64,000 nt of DNA from Saccharopolyspora galaxeae (GTDB lineage: Bacteria; Actinomycetota; Actinomycetes; Mycobacteriales; Pseudonocardiaceae): positions 496,001-560,000 of the forward strand of contig NZ_JADDUE010000003.1 of the NCBI RefSeq assembly GCF_016526145.1. Direction: 5' to 3'. Made by a program: the position numbers and the translations under genes. The notes beneath the pieces were generated by a model. That model saw only the letters and a list, made by a program, of their open reading frames with translations, did no database searches and was not told where the DNA came from. Shown here piece after piece: positions 28,324 through 38,135 of this stretch. The stretch's first letter is position 1, and each line of letters begins with the position of its first letter.

Positions 28324-30024
28324 GTGAATGATCGGCCGCCGACAGGACCGCCCGGCGACGGCGAACACCGCCGACCGCGGCAACGCAGACCGCAACCGCC
28401 CGGGCGGCCACCGGCCGACCGCGGCGGGCAACCGCCGCGCGGTGGCGATGCCGAGCCGGAAGGGCGGCACTCCGGTGGGCGCGGTGACCAGGCTCCGGGG
28501 CGCTCCGCAGGGCCGCGACCACCTGGCAGGCCCGGGCAGGGCACGGGCGGACAGCGCGCGCCGGAAGCCGGGCGCCGCCCAGGTGCGGAACGGGCAGGAG
28601 CGAGCCGCCCCGCGCACGCGCGGTCGGACTCCCCCGCATCCGAGGCCGACAGCAGCGCCCAAACCCAAGCCCCGGCCCACGGCCACGGCCACGGCCACGA
28701 CGCTCCGCCCGCTTCGCGCACGGTCAAACGGGTGCTCGCGATCGCGCTCGTGCCCTTCGCGCTCGCCGCGATCATCGGCGCCGTCGTGCTGTTCCCCTTC
28801 GGGCACCAGCAGCGCACCGGCTCCGACCTGGGCCTCGGCGAATACCCGGTGAACGCCGAGGTGGTCTCGGCAGGCGCGAGCGGATGCAGCGCGGGTGATC
28901 AAGGCGGCGGCTGCGTGCGGCTGCGGGTCAAGATGCAGGACGGCCCGATGCCCGGCCGCGTCATCGAGCAGACCATGCCGACCGACCCGGGCACACCGCG
29001 GTTCGCCGTCGGCGACGCGGTGGTGCTCTCCTACGCCGGTGCGAGTCCCGAGGACGAGTCGTCCTACCAGGTCGTCGACTTCCAGCGCGGCAGCCCGCTG
29101 CTGGTGCTCGCGGGCGTGTTCGCCGCGGCGGTGCTGGTGCTCGGACGTTGGCAGGGGCTCGCCGCGCTGGGCGCGCTGGCGTTGAGCTTCGTGGTGCTGG
29201 TCGGTTTCGTGCTCCCGGCGATCCTGGCCGGGCAGGACCCGCTGCTGGTCGCGGTGGTCGGCGCCGGGCTGATCATGTTCGTGGTGCTGTACCTGACGCA
29301 CGGGTTCTCCGCGCGGACCTCCACCGCGGTGCTGGGGACGCTGGTGAGCCTGGCGCTGATCGGCGGGCTCAGCGCCCTGTTCTCCGCGACCACGAGGCTG
29401 ACCGGGCTGGACGAGAACACCTCGAGCCTCATCGGCGCGCTCGGCGCCCCGATCGACGCGCGCGGACTGCTGCTGGCGGGCATCGTGATCGGCGCGCTCG
29501 GCGTGCTCGACGACGTGACCGTCACGCAGACCAGTGCCGTCTACGAGTTGCGGCGGGCGAATCCGGCGATGGGCTGGCGCAGCCTGTACACCGCAGGACT
29601 GCGCATCGGCCGCGATCACGTGGCCTCCGCGGTGAACACGCTCGTGCTCGCTTACGCGGGTGCGTCGCTGCCGCTGCTGCTGGCGTATTCGCTGTCCGGG
29701 CGCAGCTTCGCCGAGATCGTGAGTTCGCAGGCGGTGGCGCAGGAAGTGGTGCGCACACTGGTCGGCAGCATCGGCCTGATCGCGGCGGTGCCGATCACCA
29801 CGTTGATCGCGGCGCTGGTCGCCGCGCACGAACCCGGCGCGCCCACGACGGCCCGTGCCGCCGACCGGGTCGGCGAGGCGGCCTCGACCGGCGCCACCCG
29901 CACAACGCGCCGCCCAGCCCGAGCGGACGAACCGCTGGACCACCGAGATTCCGTCCACTCAAGACACACGCGCGCTGCCGAGAATCCCGCACGTCGCCCA
30001 ACAGAGCCAAGATCTCCGGAGTGA
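28324..30024 (+). CDS. YibE/F family membrane protein
   Basis: 566 aa from GTG at 28324 (VNDRPPTGPPGDGEH). The N-terminal 120 aa are Pro/Arg/Gly-rich and disordered and end in a His-rich block (HGHGHGHD) just before the first membrane segment (VLAIALVPFALAAIIGAVVLFPFG). About eight membrane segments follow, with family motifs DFQRGSPLLVLAGVFAAAVLVLG, LDENTSSLIGALG and GALGVLDDVTVTQTSAVYELRRANP. The C-terminal 60 aa are again disordered. The family function is unknown; the His-rich block might bind metal. Confidence 0.85.
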   Translation: MNDRPPTGPPGDGEHRRPRQRRPQPPGRPPADRGGQPPRGGDAEPEGRHSGGRGDQAPGRSAGPRPPGRPGQGTGGQRAPEAGRRPGAERAGASRPAHARSDSPASEADSSAQTQAPAHGHGHGHDAPPASRTVKRVLAIALVPFALAAIIGAVVLFPFGHQQRTGSDLGLGEYPVNAEVVSAGASGCSAGDQGGGCVRLRVKMQDGPMPGRVIEQTMPTDPGTPRFAVGDAVVLSYAGASPEDESSYQVVDFQRGSPLLVLAGVFAAAVLVLGRWQGLAALGALALSFVVLVGFVLPAILAGQDPLLVAVVGAGLIMFVVLYLTHGFSARTSTAVLGTLVSLALIGGLSALFSATTRLTGLDENTSSLIGALGAPIDARGLLLAGIVIGALGVLDDVTVTQTSAVYELRRANPAMGWRSLYTAGLRIGRDHVASAVNTLVLAYAGASLPLLLAYSLSGRSFAEIVSSQAVAQEVVRTLVGSIGLIAAVPITTLIAALVAAHEPGAPTTARAADRVGEAASTGATRTTRRPARADEPLDHRDSVHSRHTRAAENPARRPTEPRSPE

Positions 30025-30071
30025 ACGGCCTGCTCGCCCAATCTAGTGGGACCAGCGGTCCGTTCACTCCG
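30017..30071. terminator. Terminator-like inverted repeat between convergent genes
   Basis: Perfect 12-bp arms (30017-30028 and 30060-30071) with a 31-nt loop overlap the YibE/F stop codon. It could serve both the YibE/F gene and the convergent membrane protein gene. The long loop lowers confidence. Confidence 0.4.
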
Positions 30072-30126
30072 TCCGGAACCGGTTCCTCGCGCGGGTGCGC
30101 GCGCGTGTCGGCGCGGGCGAAGACGG

Positions 30127-30771
30127 TCAGTCGAGGGTCGTGACGAAGCGGGCCACGGCGTCGGGATGCAACTTCTGCGCCATCCGGCCCTGCGGCGCCA
30201 TCGACGCGAGCCGGTACAGCGGCCGGTTCGCGGCACCGTCTCCGCGCGCCTCCGACCGCAACTGCGCCACGAGCAGCTCCGAGAGCACCAGCGCATGCGC
30301 CTCCCCGATCGCCGCCAACGTGTCGGCGATGCGCCGCAGCGCGTACACGCCGAGCTCGCGCCCGCCGGTCCCCGCGTACATCGCCAACGCGACCGTGATC
30401 GCCTTGTCGTTCGGCGGTCCGCTCGCCAACAGGCTCACGGTCCGCATCCCGCGCATGTCGGTGACGACCACGTCCAGCCGTTTCGCCGCGTGCAGATCCA
30501 CCACCCGGGTGCCGATGGCCCGCATCGACACCCGGCTGCCGCTCATCCAGGCGGTCTTGCGGGACTCGCTGAAGGCCAGCAGCAGCAACGGGACCGCGAC
30601 GACCACCACGGCGATCCCGAACCCGGCCGGACCGGCGAGCAACCCGACGATGCCGCCGAACGCCGCGGCCACCACAAGCGCGGCGATGCAGACGTTGCGG
30701 GTGCGCTTGCGGATCGTCGCCCGGTCCAGCAGGTCCAGCTCCACGTGATCCGCGGCCGCGGCCTCGCTCAT
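30127..30771 (-). CDS. Two-TM membrane protein of unknown function
   Basis: 214 aa. Two adjacent membrane segments ([21 protein letters not shown] and [18 protein letters not shown], about residues 26-66) form a hairpin, followed by a cytoplasmic domain of about 145 aa ([36 protein letters not shown]). No family was recognised. The start overlaps the hisS stop by 4 nt (ATGA), so it is translationally coupled to hisS. Confidence 0.7.
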   Translation of the reverse strand: MSEAAAADHVELDLLDRATIRKRTRNVCIAALVVAAAFGGIVGLLAGPAGFGIAVVVVAVPLLLLAFSESRKTAWMSGSRVSMRAIGTRVVDLHAAKRLDVVVTDMRGMRTVSLLASGPPNDKAITVALAMYAGTGGRELGVYALRRIADTLAAIGEAHALVLSELLVAQLRSEARGDGAANRPLYRLASMAPQGRMAQKLHPDAVARFVTTLD

Positions 30772-32036
30772 CGCGAGTTCCCGACGGCGGCGGCGACCTC
30801 GCTGTCCGCATCGTCCAGCGCGACCGCCCGCTGTTCACCCGTGCTGAGGTCCTTGAGCTGCGCGGACCCGGCTTCCAGATCCCGCTCGCCGAGCACCAGC
30901 GCGAACCGCGCCCCGGACCGGTCGGCCGCCTTCATCGCGCCCTTGAGCCCCTTGCCGCCGTAGGCCAGGTCGGCGCGGATACCGGCGGCCCGCAGACCGC
31001 CCGCCACCGCGACCAGCCTGCGCTTGGCCGCCTCCCCCAGCGGCACGCAGTACACGTCGCACCGGGCCTGATCGCCCACTGGCAGGCCCTCGACCTCGCA
31101 GGCCAGCACGGTGCGGTCCACCCCGAGCCCGAACCCGACACCGGACAGCGGCGCACCACCGAGCTCGGCCATCAGCCCGTCGTAGCGGCCACCGCCGCCG
31201 ATGCCGGACTGCGCGCCGAGCCCGTCGTGCACGAACTCGAACGTGGTCTTGGTGTAGTAGTCCAGCCCGCGCACCAGCCGCGGGTTCTCCACGTACGGCA
31301 CGCCGAGGTCGGCCAGGTGCTGCTTGACCTGCTCGTAGTGCTCCTTCGCCGACGCGGAGAGGTGGTCGGCCATCAGCGGCGCGTCCGCGAGCAGCTCCCG
31401 CACCTCGGGCCGCTTGTCGTCGAGCACCCGCAGCGGGTTGATCTCCGCGCGCTGCTGGGTGTCCTCGTCCAGCGCCACGCCGCGCAGGAACTCCTGCAGC
31501 TTGGCCCGGTACTCCGGGCGGCAGGTCTCGTCGCCGAGCGAGGTCAGCTCGACGCGGTGCCCGGTCAGGCCGAGCCGCCGGTAGCCCTCGTCGGCGATCG
31601 CGATGACCTCGGCGTCCAGCGCCGGGTCATCCACGCCGATCGCTTCCACGCCGACCTGCTGCAACTGCCGGTACCGCCCGGCCTGCGGCCGCTCGTAGCG
31701 GAAGAACGCGCCGCTGTAGTGCAGCTTGACCGGCAGCTGGCCGCGGTCCAGGCCGTGCTCGATGACCGAGCGGATCACGCCCGCGGTACCTTCGGGCCGC
31801 AACGTCACCGACCGGCCGCCGCGGTCGGCGAAGGTGTACATCTCCTTGCTGACCACGTCGGTGGATTCGCCGACGCCGCGCGCGAACAGCGCGGTGTCCT
31901 CGAACAGCGGCAGTTCGATGTAGCCGTAACCCGCGCGCCGCGCGGAGTCGGACAGCGCCTCGCGCACGGCCAGGAACCCGGCGGACTCGGGCGGGTAGTA
32001 CTCGGGGATGCCCTTGGGGGCGTTGAAGGTGCTCAT
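30768..32036 (-). CDS. hisS: Histidyl-tRNA synthetase
   Basis: 422 aa, normal length. Class II motifs are present: [43 protein letters not shown] (motif 2), and the HisRS signatures [15 protein letters not shown] and [14 protein letters not shown], with motif 3 at [16 protein letters not shown]. The C-terminal anticodon-binding domain includes [36 protein letters not shown]. It lies 28 nt downstream of the MBL hydrolase gene. Confidence 0.97.
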   Translation of the reverse strand: MSTFNAPKGIPEYYPPESAGFLAVREALSDSARRAGYGYIELPLFEDTALFARGVGESTDVVSKEMYTFADRGGRSVTLRPEGTAGVIRSVIEHGLDRGQLPVKLHYSGAFFRYERPQAGRYRQLQQVGVEAIGVDDPALDAEVIAIADEGYRRLGLTGHRVELTSLGDETCRPEYRAKLQEFLRGVALDEDTQQRAEINPLRVLDDKRPEVRELLADAPLMADHLSASAKEHYEQVKQHLADLGVPYVENPRLVRGLDYYTKTTFEFVHDGLGAQSGIGGGGRYDGLMAELGGAPLSGVGFGLGVDRTVLACEVEGLPVGDQARCDVYCVPLGEAAKRRLVAVAGGLRAAGIRADLAYGGKGLKGAMKAADRSGARFALVLGERDLEAGSAQLKDLSTGEQRAVALDDADSEVAAAVGNSR

Positions 32037-32064
32037 CAGCGGTTGTTCGCAGTCCTCGTCGAAG

Positions 32065-32751
32065 TCACAGGCCGTCGCGCGCCGGAGCGGACAGCTCCAG
32101 CAGGAACGGGTTGCTCGCGCGTTCGCGGCCGATGGTCGTGGTGGGTCCGTGGCCCGGCAGGACGACCGTGTCGTCCTGCAGCGGCAGCACCCGCTCGCGC
32201 AGGCTGCGCTGCATCGTCGCGTGGTCGCCGCCGGGCAGGTCGGTGCGCCCGATGGCCCCGGCGAACAGGGTGTCCCCGGCCAGCAGCAGCCGGCCGCCCT
32301 CTTCCGTGCCGAGGCCGAACAGCACCGACCCGCCGGTATGGCCTGGGCTGTGGGTGACTCCGAAGCTGAGCCCGGCCAGCTGCACGGTCTGCCCGTCCGC
32401 CAGCTCGCGGACGTCCTCCGGCGCGGTCAACGGCGGCAGCGCGGCGAACAGCTGCGCGCCCTCCGGGCCCAGCGACGCGGCGGGGTCGGTGAGCATGAAC
32501 CGGTCCGCAGGGTGCAGCCAGGCGGGCACGTCGTGCGCCCGGCACACCTCGCCGGCGGAGAAGACGTGGTCGAAGTGCCCGTGCGTGAGCAGCACCCCGG
32601 CCGGGGTGAGCCGATGCTCGCGCAACTGCTCGTCCAATCCCGCGACCGCTTCCTGGCCGGGGTCGACGATCACGCACTCCGCGTCGTCGCCCGCGGCGAG
32701 CAGGTAGCAGTTCGCCTGCAGAGGTCCGGCCGGGAACCCGAGCACCAGCAC
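32065..32751 (-). CDS. Metallo-beta-lactamase fold hydrolase (glyoxalase II-like)
   Basis: 228 aa. The metal-binding motif [14 protein letters not shown] (HxHxDH), followed by [27 protein letters not shown] (bridging Asp) and [12 protein letters not shown] (last His), gives a complete binuclear site. The family includes hydroxyacylglutathione hydrolases and related thioesterases. Actinomycetes lack glutathione, so the natural thiol ester may be a mycothiol derivative, which is inferred. Conserved between hisS and the cyclophilin gene in actinobacteria. Confidence 0.88.
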   Translation of the reverse strand: MLVLGFPAGPLQANCYLLAAGDDAECVIVDPGQEAVAGLDEQLREHRLTPAGVLLTHGHFDHVFSAGEVCRAHDVPAWLHPADRFMLTDPAASLGPEGAQLFAALPPLTAPEDVRELADGQTVQLAGLSFGVTHSPGHTGGSVLFGLGTEEGGRLLLAGDTLFAGAIGRTDLPGGDHATMQRSLRERVLPLQDDTVVLPGHGPTTTIGRERASNPFLLELSAPARDGL

Positions 32752-33009
32752 GAAAACGAGCCCTTCTTCGATCGGTCAGGACGGTGGCCGAGGCCGCGGG
32801 CGGGACAGCGCCGGAACCCGCGGACACAGCAGCGGCCACGGCTGCCACCGCGCGCGGATCACCGGCGAGGCGGCGGTCGGCGGCGGAGGGCGCGGACGTG
32901 GCCCGTTCAGCCTAGATTATCCTGCCGCACGGTCTGCTCGATCCGGCGAACCGGGCGCCCCATAAACTCAGGCTCGTCCCGATCTCTTCGGACCCCTGGG
33001 AGGGAGCAG

Positions 33010-33783
33010 GTGCCCAGCAACGAGCAACGGCGCCAGACGGCCAAACGCAAGCTCGAGCGCCAGCTGGCGCGGCGAGCCGAGCAGGCCAAACGCCGCCGAG
33101 TGATCGCCATCGGTGCAACCGTGGTCGTGGTCGTCCTGGCGGTCGCAGGCGTCTTCTACTTCACCGGCGGCAGCGGTGAGCAGCCCGCCGCCTCGCCCGC
33201 GCCGCAGCAGGCACCTGCCGCGGACAAGGCGTGCGCTTACACCCCGAACGGCGAGCCACCGGCCAAACCGGTGCAGCCGCCGCAGCCGCCCGGGCCGGAC
33301 GCGCCGAAGAAGCAGGCCGTGACGCTGCAGACCAGCCAGGGCGAGATCCCGGTGACGCTGGACTACGGGAAGGCCCCGTGCGCGGCGAACAACTTCGCGC
33401 ACCTGGCGAAGTCGGACTACTTCGACAACACCGACTGCCACCGGCTGACCAACACCGCGGGCTTGAAGGTGCTGCAATGCGGCGACCCGAGCGGTACTGG
33501 CAGCGGCGGCCCCGGCTACTCCTTCCCGGACGAGGTCGGTCCGGACACCAAGTACCCGCGCGGCACGCTGGCGATGGCCAACTCCGGTCCGGACACCAAC
33601 GGCAGCCAGTTCTTCGTCGTCTACGGCGATTCACAACTGCCACCGAAGTACACCGCGTTCGGCACGGTCGGCGAGCCCGGTCTGCAGACCGTGGACAAGG
33701 TCGCGGGCGCCGGTGACGCAAGCGGCACCGGCGACGGCAAGCCGAAGCTGCCCGTGCGCATCGAGGACGCCGCGGTCGCCTGA
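33010..33783 (+). CDS. Membrane-anchored or secreted cyclophilin-type peptidyl-prolyl isomerase
   Basis: 257 aa from GTG at 33010, preceded by GGGAGCAG. A charged N-terminus (RRQTAKRKLERQLARRAEQAKRRR) precedes one membrane segment (VIAIGATVVVVVLAVAGVFYF, about residues 36-56), then a Pro/Ala linker. The cyclophilin domain (about residues 105-257) has FDNTDCHRLTN, FPDEVG, LAMANSGPDTNGSQFFVVY and TAFGTVGEPGLQTVDKVAG. The usual catalytic Arg is present in the CHRL context. It matches the ppiB-type gene next to relA in other actinobacteria. Confidence 0.9.
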   Translation: MPSNEQRRQTAKRKLERQLARRAEQAKRRRVIAIGATVVVVVLAVAGVFYFTGGSGEQPAASPAPQQAPAADKACAYTPNGEPPAKPVQPPQPPGPDAPKKQAVTLQTSQGEIPVTLDYGKAPCAANNFAHLAKSDYFDNTDCHRLTNTAGLKVLQCGDPSGTGSGGPGYSFPDEVGPDTKYPRGTLAMANSGPDTNGSQFFVVYGDSQLPPKYTAFGTVGEPGLQTVDKVAGAGDASGTGDGKPKLPVRIEDAAVA

Positions 33784-33798
33784 CGCACCTGCAACGAC

Positions 33799-33829
33799 GA
33801 CGGGCCGCGCCGAAACAGCGCGGCCCGTC
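33799..33829. terminator. Bidirectional terminator between cyclophilin and relA
   Basis: A perfect 12-bp stem (33799-33810 with 33818-33829), a 7-nt loop and a trailing TTGCTGT lie between the two convergent stop codons. Confidence 0.85.
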
Positions 33830-33862
33830 TTGCTGTGCGGCCCCTCGCGCTGCGCAGCCCGC

Positions 33863-36172
33863 TCAGGTCGCCGAAGTGACCCGATAGACGTCGTAGACGC
33901 CCTCGATGTTGCGCACCGCCTTGAGCACGTGCCCGAGGTGCTTCGGATCGCCCATCTCGAACGAGAAGCGGCTGACCGCCACCCGGTCCTTGGACGTGGT
34001 CACCGAGGCGGAAAGGATGTTCACCCGCTCGTCCGCGAGCACCTTCGTGACGTCGGAAAGCAGCCGGTGCCGATCCAGCGCCTCCACCTGGATCGCGACC
34101 AGGAACACCGACGAGGACGACGGCGCCCAGTACACCTCGACCAGCCGCTCCGGCGATTTGCGCAGGTCGTCGGCGTTGGTGCAGTCGGTGCGGTGCACGC
34201 TGACCCCGCCGCCGCGGGTGACGAAGCCGAGGATCTCGTCACCGGGCACCGGCGTGCAGCAGCGCGCCAGCTTCGACCACACATCGCCAGCGTCCTTCAC
34301 GACCACACCGGAGTCGCCGGTGCTGCGGCGGCGCTGCTGCAGGGTGGACGGGGTGGAGCGTTCGGCGATCTCGTCCTCGGCCTGCTCCACGCCGCCGAGC
34401 GAGGCGACCAGCCGCTGCACCAGGTGGTGCGCGGAAAGCTGCCGCTCGCCCACCGCGGCGTAGAGCGCGGTGACGTCCACGTAGTGCAGCTCGCGCGCGA
34501 CCGCGGCGATCGAGTCGGCGGTGACCAGCCGCTGCACCGGGAGGCCGAGACGGCGGATCTCCTTGGCGATCGCGTCCTTGCCGGACTCGATGGCCTCCTC
34601 GCGGCGCTCCTTCGCGAACCACTGCTTGATCTTGGTCTTGGCGCGCGGCGACGCGACGAACGACAGCCAGTCCCGGCTCGGGCCGGACCCCTCCGCCTTG
34701 GAGGTGAAGATCTCGACGACCTCGCCGTTCTCCAGCTTGCGCTCCAGCGCCACCAGCCTGCCGTTGACCCGCGAACCGATGCAGCGGTGCCCGACCTCGG
34801 TGTGCACGGTGTAGGCGAAGTCCACCGGGGTCGACCCGGACGGCAACGTGATCACGTCGCCCTTCGGCGTGAACACGAAGATCTCGCGGGTGGCGAGGTC
34901 GTAGCGCAGCGACTCCAGGAACTCGCCCGGGTCGGCGGCCTCCCGCTGCCAGTCCAGCAGCTGGCGCATCCAGGCCATCTCGTCGACCTCGACGGCGCCC
35001 TGCACGCCGGTGCCATTGCGGCCCTTGGTCTCCTTGTAGCGCCAGTGCGCGGCGATCCCGTACTCGGCGGTGCGGTGCATCTCGCGGGTGCGGATCTGCA
35101 CTTCCAGCGGCTTGCCCTCCGGGCCGATCACCGTGGTGTGCAGCGACTGGTACACCCCGAAGCGGGGCTGGGCGATGTAGTCCTTGAAGCGGCCGGGCAT
35201 CGGCTGCCACAGCGCGTGCACCACGCCCATCGCCGCGTAGCAGTCGCGCACCTCGTCCACCAGGATCCGCACGCCCACCAGGTCGTGGATGTCGTCGAAG
35301 TCGCGGCCCCGCACGATCATCTTCTGGTGGATCGAGTAGTAGTGCTTCGGCCGCCCCTCGACCTTCGCGGCCAGCCGCGCTGCGTCGAGCTGGCCGGAGA
35401 GCTCGTCGGTCACGGTGCGCAGGTAGGTGTCCCTGGACGGCGCGCGGTTGGCGACCAGGCGCACGATCTCGTCGTACTTCTTCGGCTGCAGAATGGCGAA
35501 CGCCAGGTCCTCCAGCTCCCACTTGATCGTGGCCATGCCCAGCCGGTGCGCCAGCGGAGCCAGCACTTCCAGCGTCTCCCGCGCCTTGCGGGCCTGCTTC
35601 TCCGGCGGCAGGAAGCGCATCGTGCGCATGTTGTGCAGCCGGTCCGCCAGCTTGATCACCAGCACCCGGGGGTCCCGGGCCATCGCGATGATCATCTTGC
35701 GGATGGTCTCGGCCTCCGCGGCCGCGCCGAGCTTGACCTTGTCCAGCTTGGTCACGCCGTCGACCAGGTGCGCCACCTCGTCGCCGAAGTCCGCGCTGAG
35801 CCGCTCCACCGAGTAGTCGGTGTCCTCCACGGTGTCGTGCAGCAGCGCCGCGACCAGCGTGGTGGTGTCCATGCCCAGCTCACCGAGGATGGTCGCGACC
35901 GCCAGCGGATGCGTGATGTACGGGTCGCCGGACTTCCGGCGCTGCTCGCTGTGCTTGTCCTCGGCGATGTCGTAGGCGCGCTGCAGCAGCGCCAGGTCCG
36001 CCTGCGGGTGCAGTTCGCGGTGCACCGCGGCCAGCGGTTCCAGCACCTGCTTTACCTCCGCCGCGCGCTGCGCCGTGATCCGTCTGGCCAAGCGAGCGCG
36101 CACTCTGCGAGTGGCCGAGGCAGGGCGGGCCTGCTCGGCCGCAGGGGCAGGAGACTCGACGTCTTGGCTCAC
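33863..36172 (-). CDS. relA: Bifunctional (p)ppGpp synthetase/hydrolase, Rel
   Basis: 769 aa, full RelA/SpoT length. The N-terminal HD hydrolase domain is intact ([44 protein letters not shown]). The synthetase domain has [38 protein letters not shown] and [24 protein letters not shown] ([22 protein letters not shown]) and a C-terminal ACT domain follow. It is therefore expected to both make and degrade the alarmone. It lies downstream of apt, as in other actinobacteria. Confidence 0.96.
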   Translation of the reverse strand: MSQDVESPAPAAEQARPASATRRVRARLARRITAQRAAEVKQVLEPLAAVHRELHPQADLALLQRAYDIAEDKHSEQRRKSGDPYITHPLAVATILGELGMDTTTLVAALLHDTVEDTDYSVERLSADFGDEVAHLVDGVTKLDKVKLGAAAEAETIRKMIIAMARDPRVLVIKLADRLHNMRTMRFLPPEKQARKARETLEVLAPLAHRLGMATIKWELEDLAFAILQPKKYDEIVRLVANRAPSRDTYLRTVTDELSGQLDAARLAAKVEGRPKHYYSIHQKMIVRGRDFDDIHDLVGVRILVDEVRDCYAAMGVVHALWQPMPGRFKDYIAQPRFGVYQSLHTTVIGPEGKPLEVQIRTREMHRTAEYGIAAHWRYKETKGRNGTGVQGAVEVDEMAWMRQLLDWQREAADPGEFLESLRYDLATREIFVFTPKGDVITLPSGSTPVDFAYTVHTEVGHRCIGSRVNGRLVALERKLENGEVVEIFTSKAEGSGPSRDWLSFVASPRAKTKIKQWFAKERREEAIESGKDAIAKEIRRLGLPVQRLVTADSIAAVARELHYVDVTALYAAVGERQLSAHHLVQRLVASLGGVEQAEDEIAERSTPSTLQQRRRSTGDSGVVVKDAGDVWSKLARCCTPVPGDEILGFVTRGGGVSVHRTDCTNADDLRKSPERLVEVYWAPSSSSVFLVAIQVEALDRHRLLSDVTKVLADERVNILSASVTTSKDRVAVSRFSFEMGDPKHLGHVLKAVRNIEGVYDVYRVTSAT

Positions 36173-36360
36173 CGCGCGCTCCCGGGCATGGAGGGGACAA
36201 CGTGCACCCGGATCTTGAGGCGGTCACGACCCGGACATCGAGAATAACGCCGTTCGGGCTACGGACCTTCCCAGGGCATCCCCCGAACCGCCGAACGGTC
36301 ACTCTCGGCTGCGAACCGTCGCCCGGACTTCACCGGGACCGATCAGCCCAGTCCCGCCGG

Positions 36361-36903
36361 TCACACGGCCAGCAGCGCGTGCACCCCGGCACCGTCGAGC
36401 CGTGCGCGGCCGTTCAGCGCGGTCAGCTCCAGCACGACCGCCGTGCCCGCCACCTCCGCGCCGGCCCGGCGCAGCAGCTCGCAGGCCGCGTTGAGCGTAC
36501 CGCCGGTGGCCAGCACGTCGTCCACGACCAGCACCCGCTGCCCGGGGCGCACGGCATCGGCCGGAAGTTCCAGTCCGGCCGAGCCGTACTCCAAGGTGTA
36601 GTCGACCCGGTCGGCGACCTCCGGCAGCTTGCCCGGCTTGCGCAGCCCCACCACACCGGTGCCGTGCGCCTGCGCGACCGCCGCGCCCACCAGGAAACCG
36701 CGCGCTTCCACGCCCGCGACCAGGTCGAACTCGAATCCGTCGGCGAGCGCGGTGACCACCGCGGACAGCGCGGGGCCGTCCGCGAGCAGCGGGCTGATGT
36801 CCCGGAACAGCACGCCCGGCTCCGGGAAGTCCGGCACCTCCCGGATCAGCCGCGCCGCGTCCTGCAGCGCCGGGTGAACCACCCGCACGGCATCCTCGGT
36901 CAT
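36361..36903 (-). CDS. apt: Adenine phosphoribosyltransferase
   Basis: 180 aa. It salvages adenine with PRPP to AMP. Signatures include VPDFPEPGVLFRDISPLLAD, GVEARGFLVGAAVAQAHG and the PRPP loop VLVVDDVLATGGTLNAACELL. The start overlaps the secF stop by 4 nt. It forms a secD-secF-apt unit upstream of relA, the conserved actinobacterial order. Confidence 0.95.
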   Translation of the reverse strand: MTEDAVRVVHPALQDAARLIREVPDFPEPGVLFRDISPLLADGPALSAVVTALADGFEFDLVAGVEARGFLVGAAVAQAHGTGVVGLRKPGKLPEVADRVDYTLEYGSAGLELPADAVRPGQRVLVVDDVLATGGTLNAACELLRRAGAEVAGTAVVLELTALNGRARLDGAGVHALLAV

Positions 36904-38135
36904 GAACGCCGTCGCTTACCGCTGGGACGGCTGGACTTGCCGCCCGGGCGACGGCGGTTCTGCCCACCGCCACCGGACTTCTTGCCGCTGGGCGTCGGCG
37001 CCTTGGCAGCGGCCGTGCTGCTCGCACCGGCCATCTCGCGCTCCTGCAGCGCGGGCTCCTCCGGCTCGTCCGGTTCCTCCTCGCCCGCGGCCTTCGCCGC
37101 GGCCTTGCGCCTGCGCTGGAACACCTTCGCCTCGTGCGCGCGGTACTTGCGGTCGCGCATCTTGAAGTCCACCAGCAGCGGCGTGGCCAGGAAGATCGAC
37201 GAGATCACGCCGGCCAGCATGCCGATCAGCTGCACCAGCGCCAGGTCCCGCAGCACGCCGACGCCGAGCAGCCCGGCGCCGACCACCAGCAGCCCGAGCA
37301 CCGGCAGCAGCGCGATGATCGAGGTGTTGATGGAGCGCATCAGGGTCTGGTTCACCGCGAGGTTCGCCGCCTCCGGATAGGTCCGGCGGGTCAGCCCGAG
37401 CAGGCCGCGGGTGTTCTCCTTGACCTTGTCGAACACCACGACGGTGTCGTAGAGCGAGAAGCCGAGGATGGTCAGCAGACCGATCACCGTGCTCGGCGTG
37501 ACCTCGAAGCCGATCAGCGAGTACAGCCCGGCGGTCGCCACCACGTCGTGCAGCAGCGCGATCAGCGCCGCCACCGCCATCCACTTCTCGAAGTAGAACG
37601 CCAGGAAGACCGTCACCAGCACCAGGAACACGCCGAGCGCGAGCAGCGCCTGCTGGGTGATCTCACCGCCCCAGGTGCCGCTGACCGCGCTGTCGCTGAC
37701 CGCCTGCGGGCTCGGCTGCCCGTTGTCGCCGAACGGCTTGGTCTGTTCGAACAGCGTCTGCTTGACCGCCGAGACCTGGTCCGGCGAGAGCGACTCGCTG
37801 CGCACCTGGATGGACTGGCTGTCGCCCGCACCGACGATCTGCACCGTCTCCGGCGGGCGCCCGACCGCGTCCCGGAAGGCGTCCTGGACCTGGTCCTCGG
37901 AGATCGGGCCCTGCGCACCGGCCGCGGGCAGCTGGATCTTGGTGCCGCCCTCGAAGTCGATGCCGAGGTTGAAGCCCTTGAACCCCATGGCGCCGATGCA
38001 CACCAGCGTCAGCAGGCCCAGCGCGATGTACCAGCGGGAACGCTTGCCGACGATGTCGAACGCGCCGGTGCCGGTGTAGAGCCGGTGCAGCACGCCCTCG
38101 GGACGGGCGACGTCGCTGTTTGTCGACACCGTCAA
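36900..38135 (-). CDS. secF: Protein translocase subunit SecF
   Basis: 411 aa. Six membrane segments are seen, starting with WYIALGLLTLVCIGAMGF. Motifs include KGFNLGIDFEGGTKIQ at the periplasmic domain start and VIGLLTILGFSLYDTVVVFDKVKENTRG, with the conserved D of the proton path in the SecDF pair. The C-terminal 90 aa form a charged Ala/Lys/Arg-rich cytoplasmic tail typical of actinobacterial SecF. It is coupled to secD by a 4-nt overlap upstream and to apt by another downstream. Confidence 0.96.
   Translation of the reverse strand: MTVSTNSDVARPEGVLHRLYTGTGAFDIVGKRSRWYIALGLLTLVCIGAMGFKGFNLGIDFEGGTKIQLPAAGAQGPISEDQVQDAFRDAVGRPPETVQIVGAGDSQSIQVRSESLSPDQVSAVKQTLFEQTKPFGDNGQPSPQAVSDSAVSGTWGGEITQQALLALGVFLVLVTVFLAFYFEKWMAVAALIALLHDVVATAGLYSLIGFEVTPSTVIGLLTILGFSLYDTVVVFDKVKENTRGLLGLTRRTYPEAANLAVNQTLMRSINTSIIALLPVLGLLVVGAGLLGVGVLRDLALVQLIGMLAGVISSIFLATPLLVDFKMRDRKYRAHEAKVFQRRRKAAAKAAGEEEPDEPEEPALQEREMAGASSTAAAKAPTPSGKKSGGGGQNRRRPGGKSSRPSGKRRRS

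Noticed and set aside
33713-36247. An 844-aa plus-strand open frame
   Set aside because: Antisense to relA with typical antisense composition; relA is unmistakable on the other strand.
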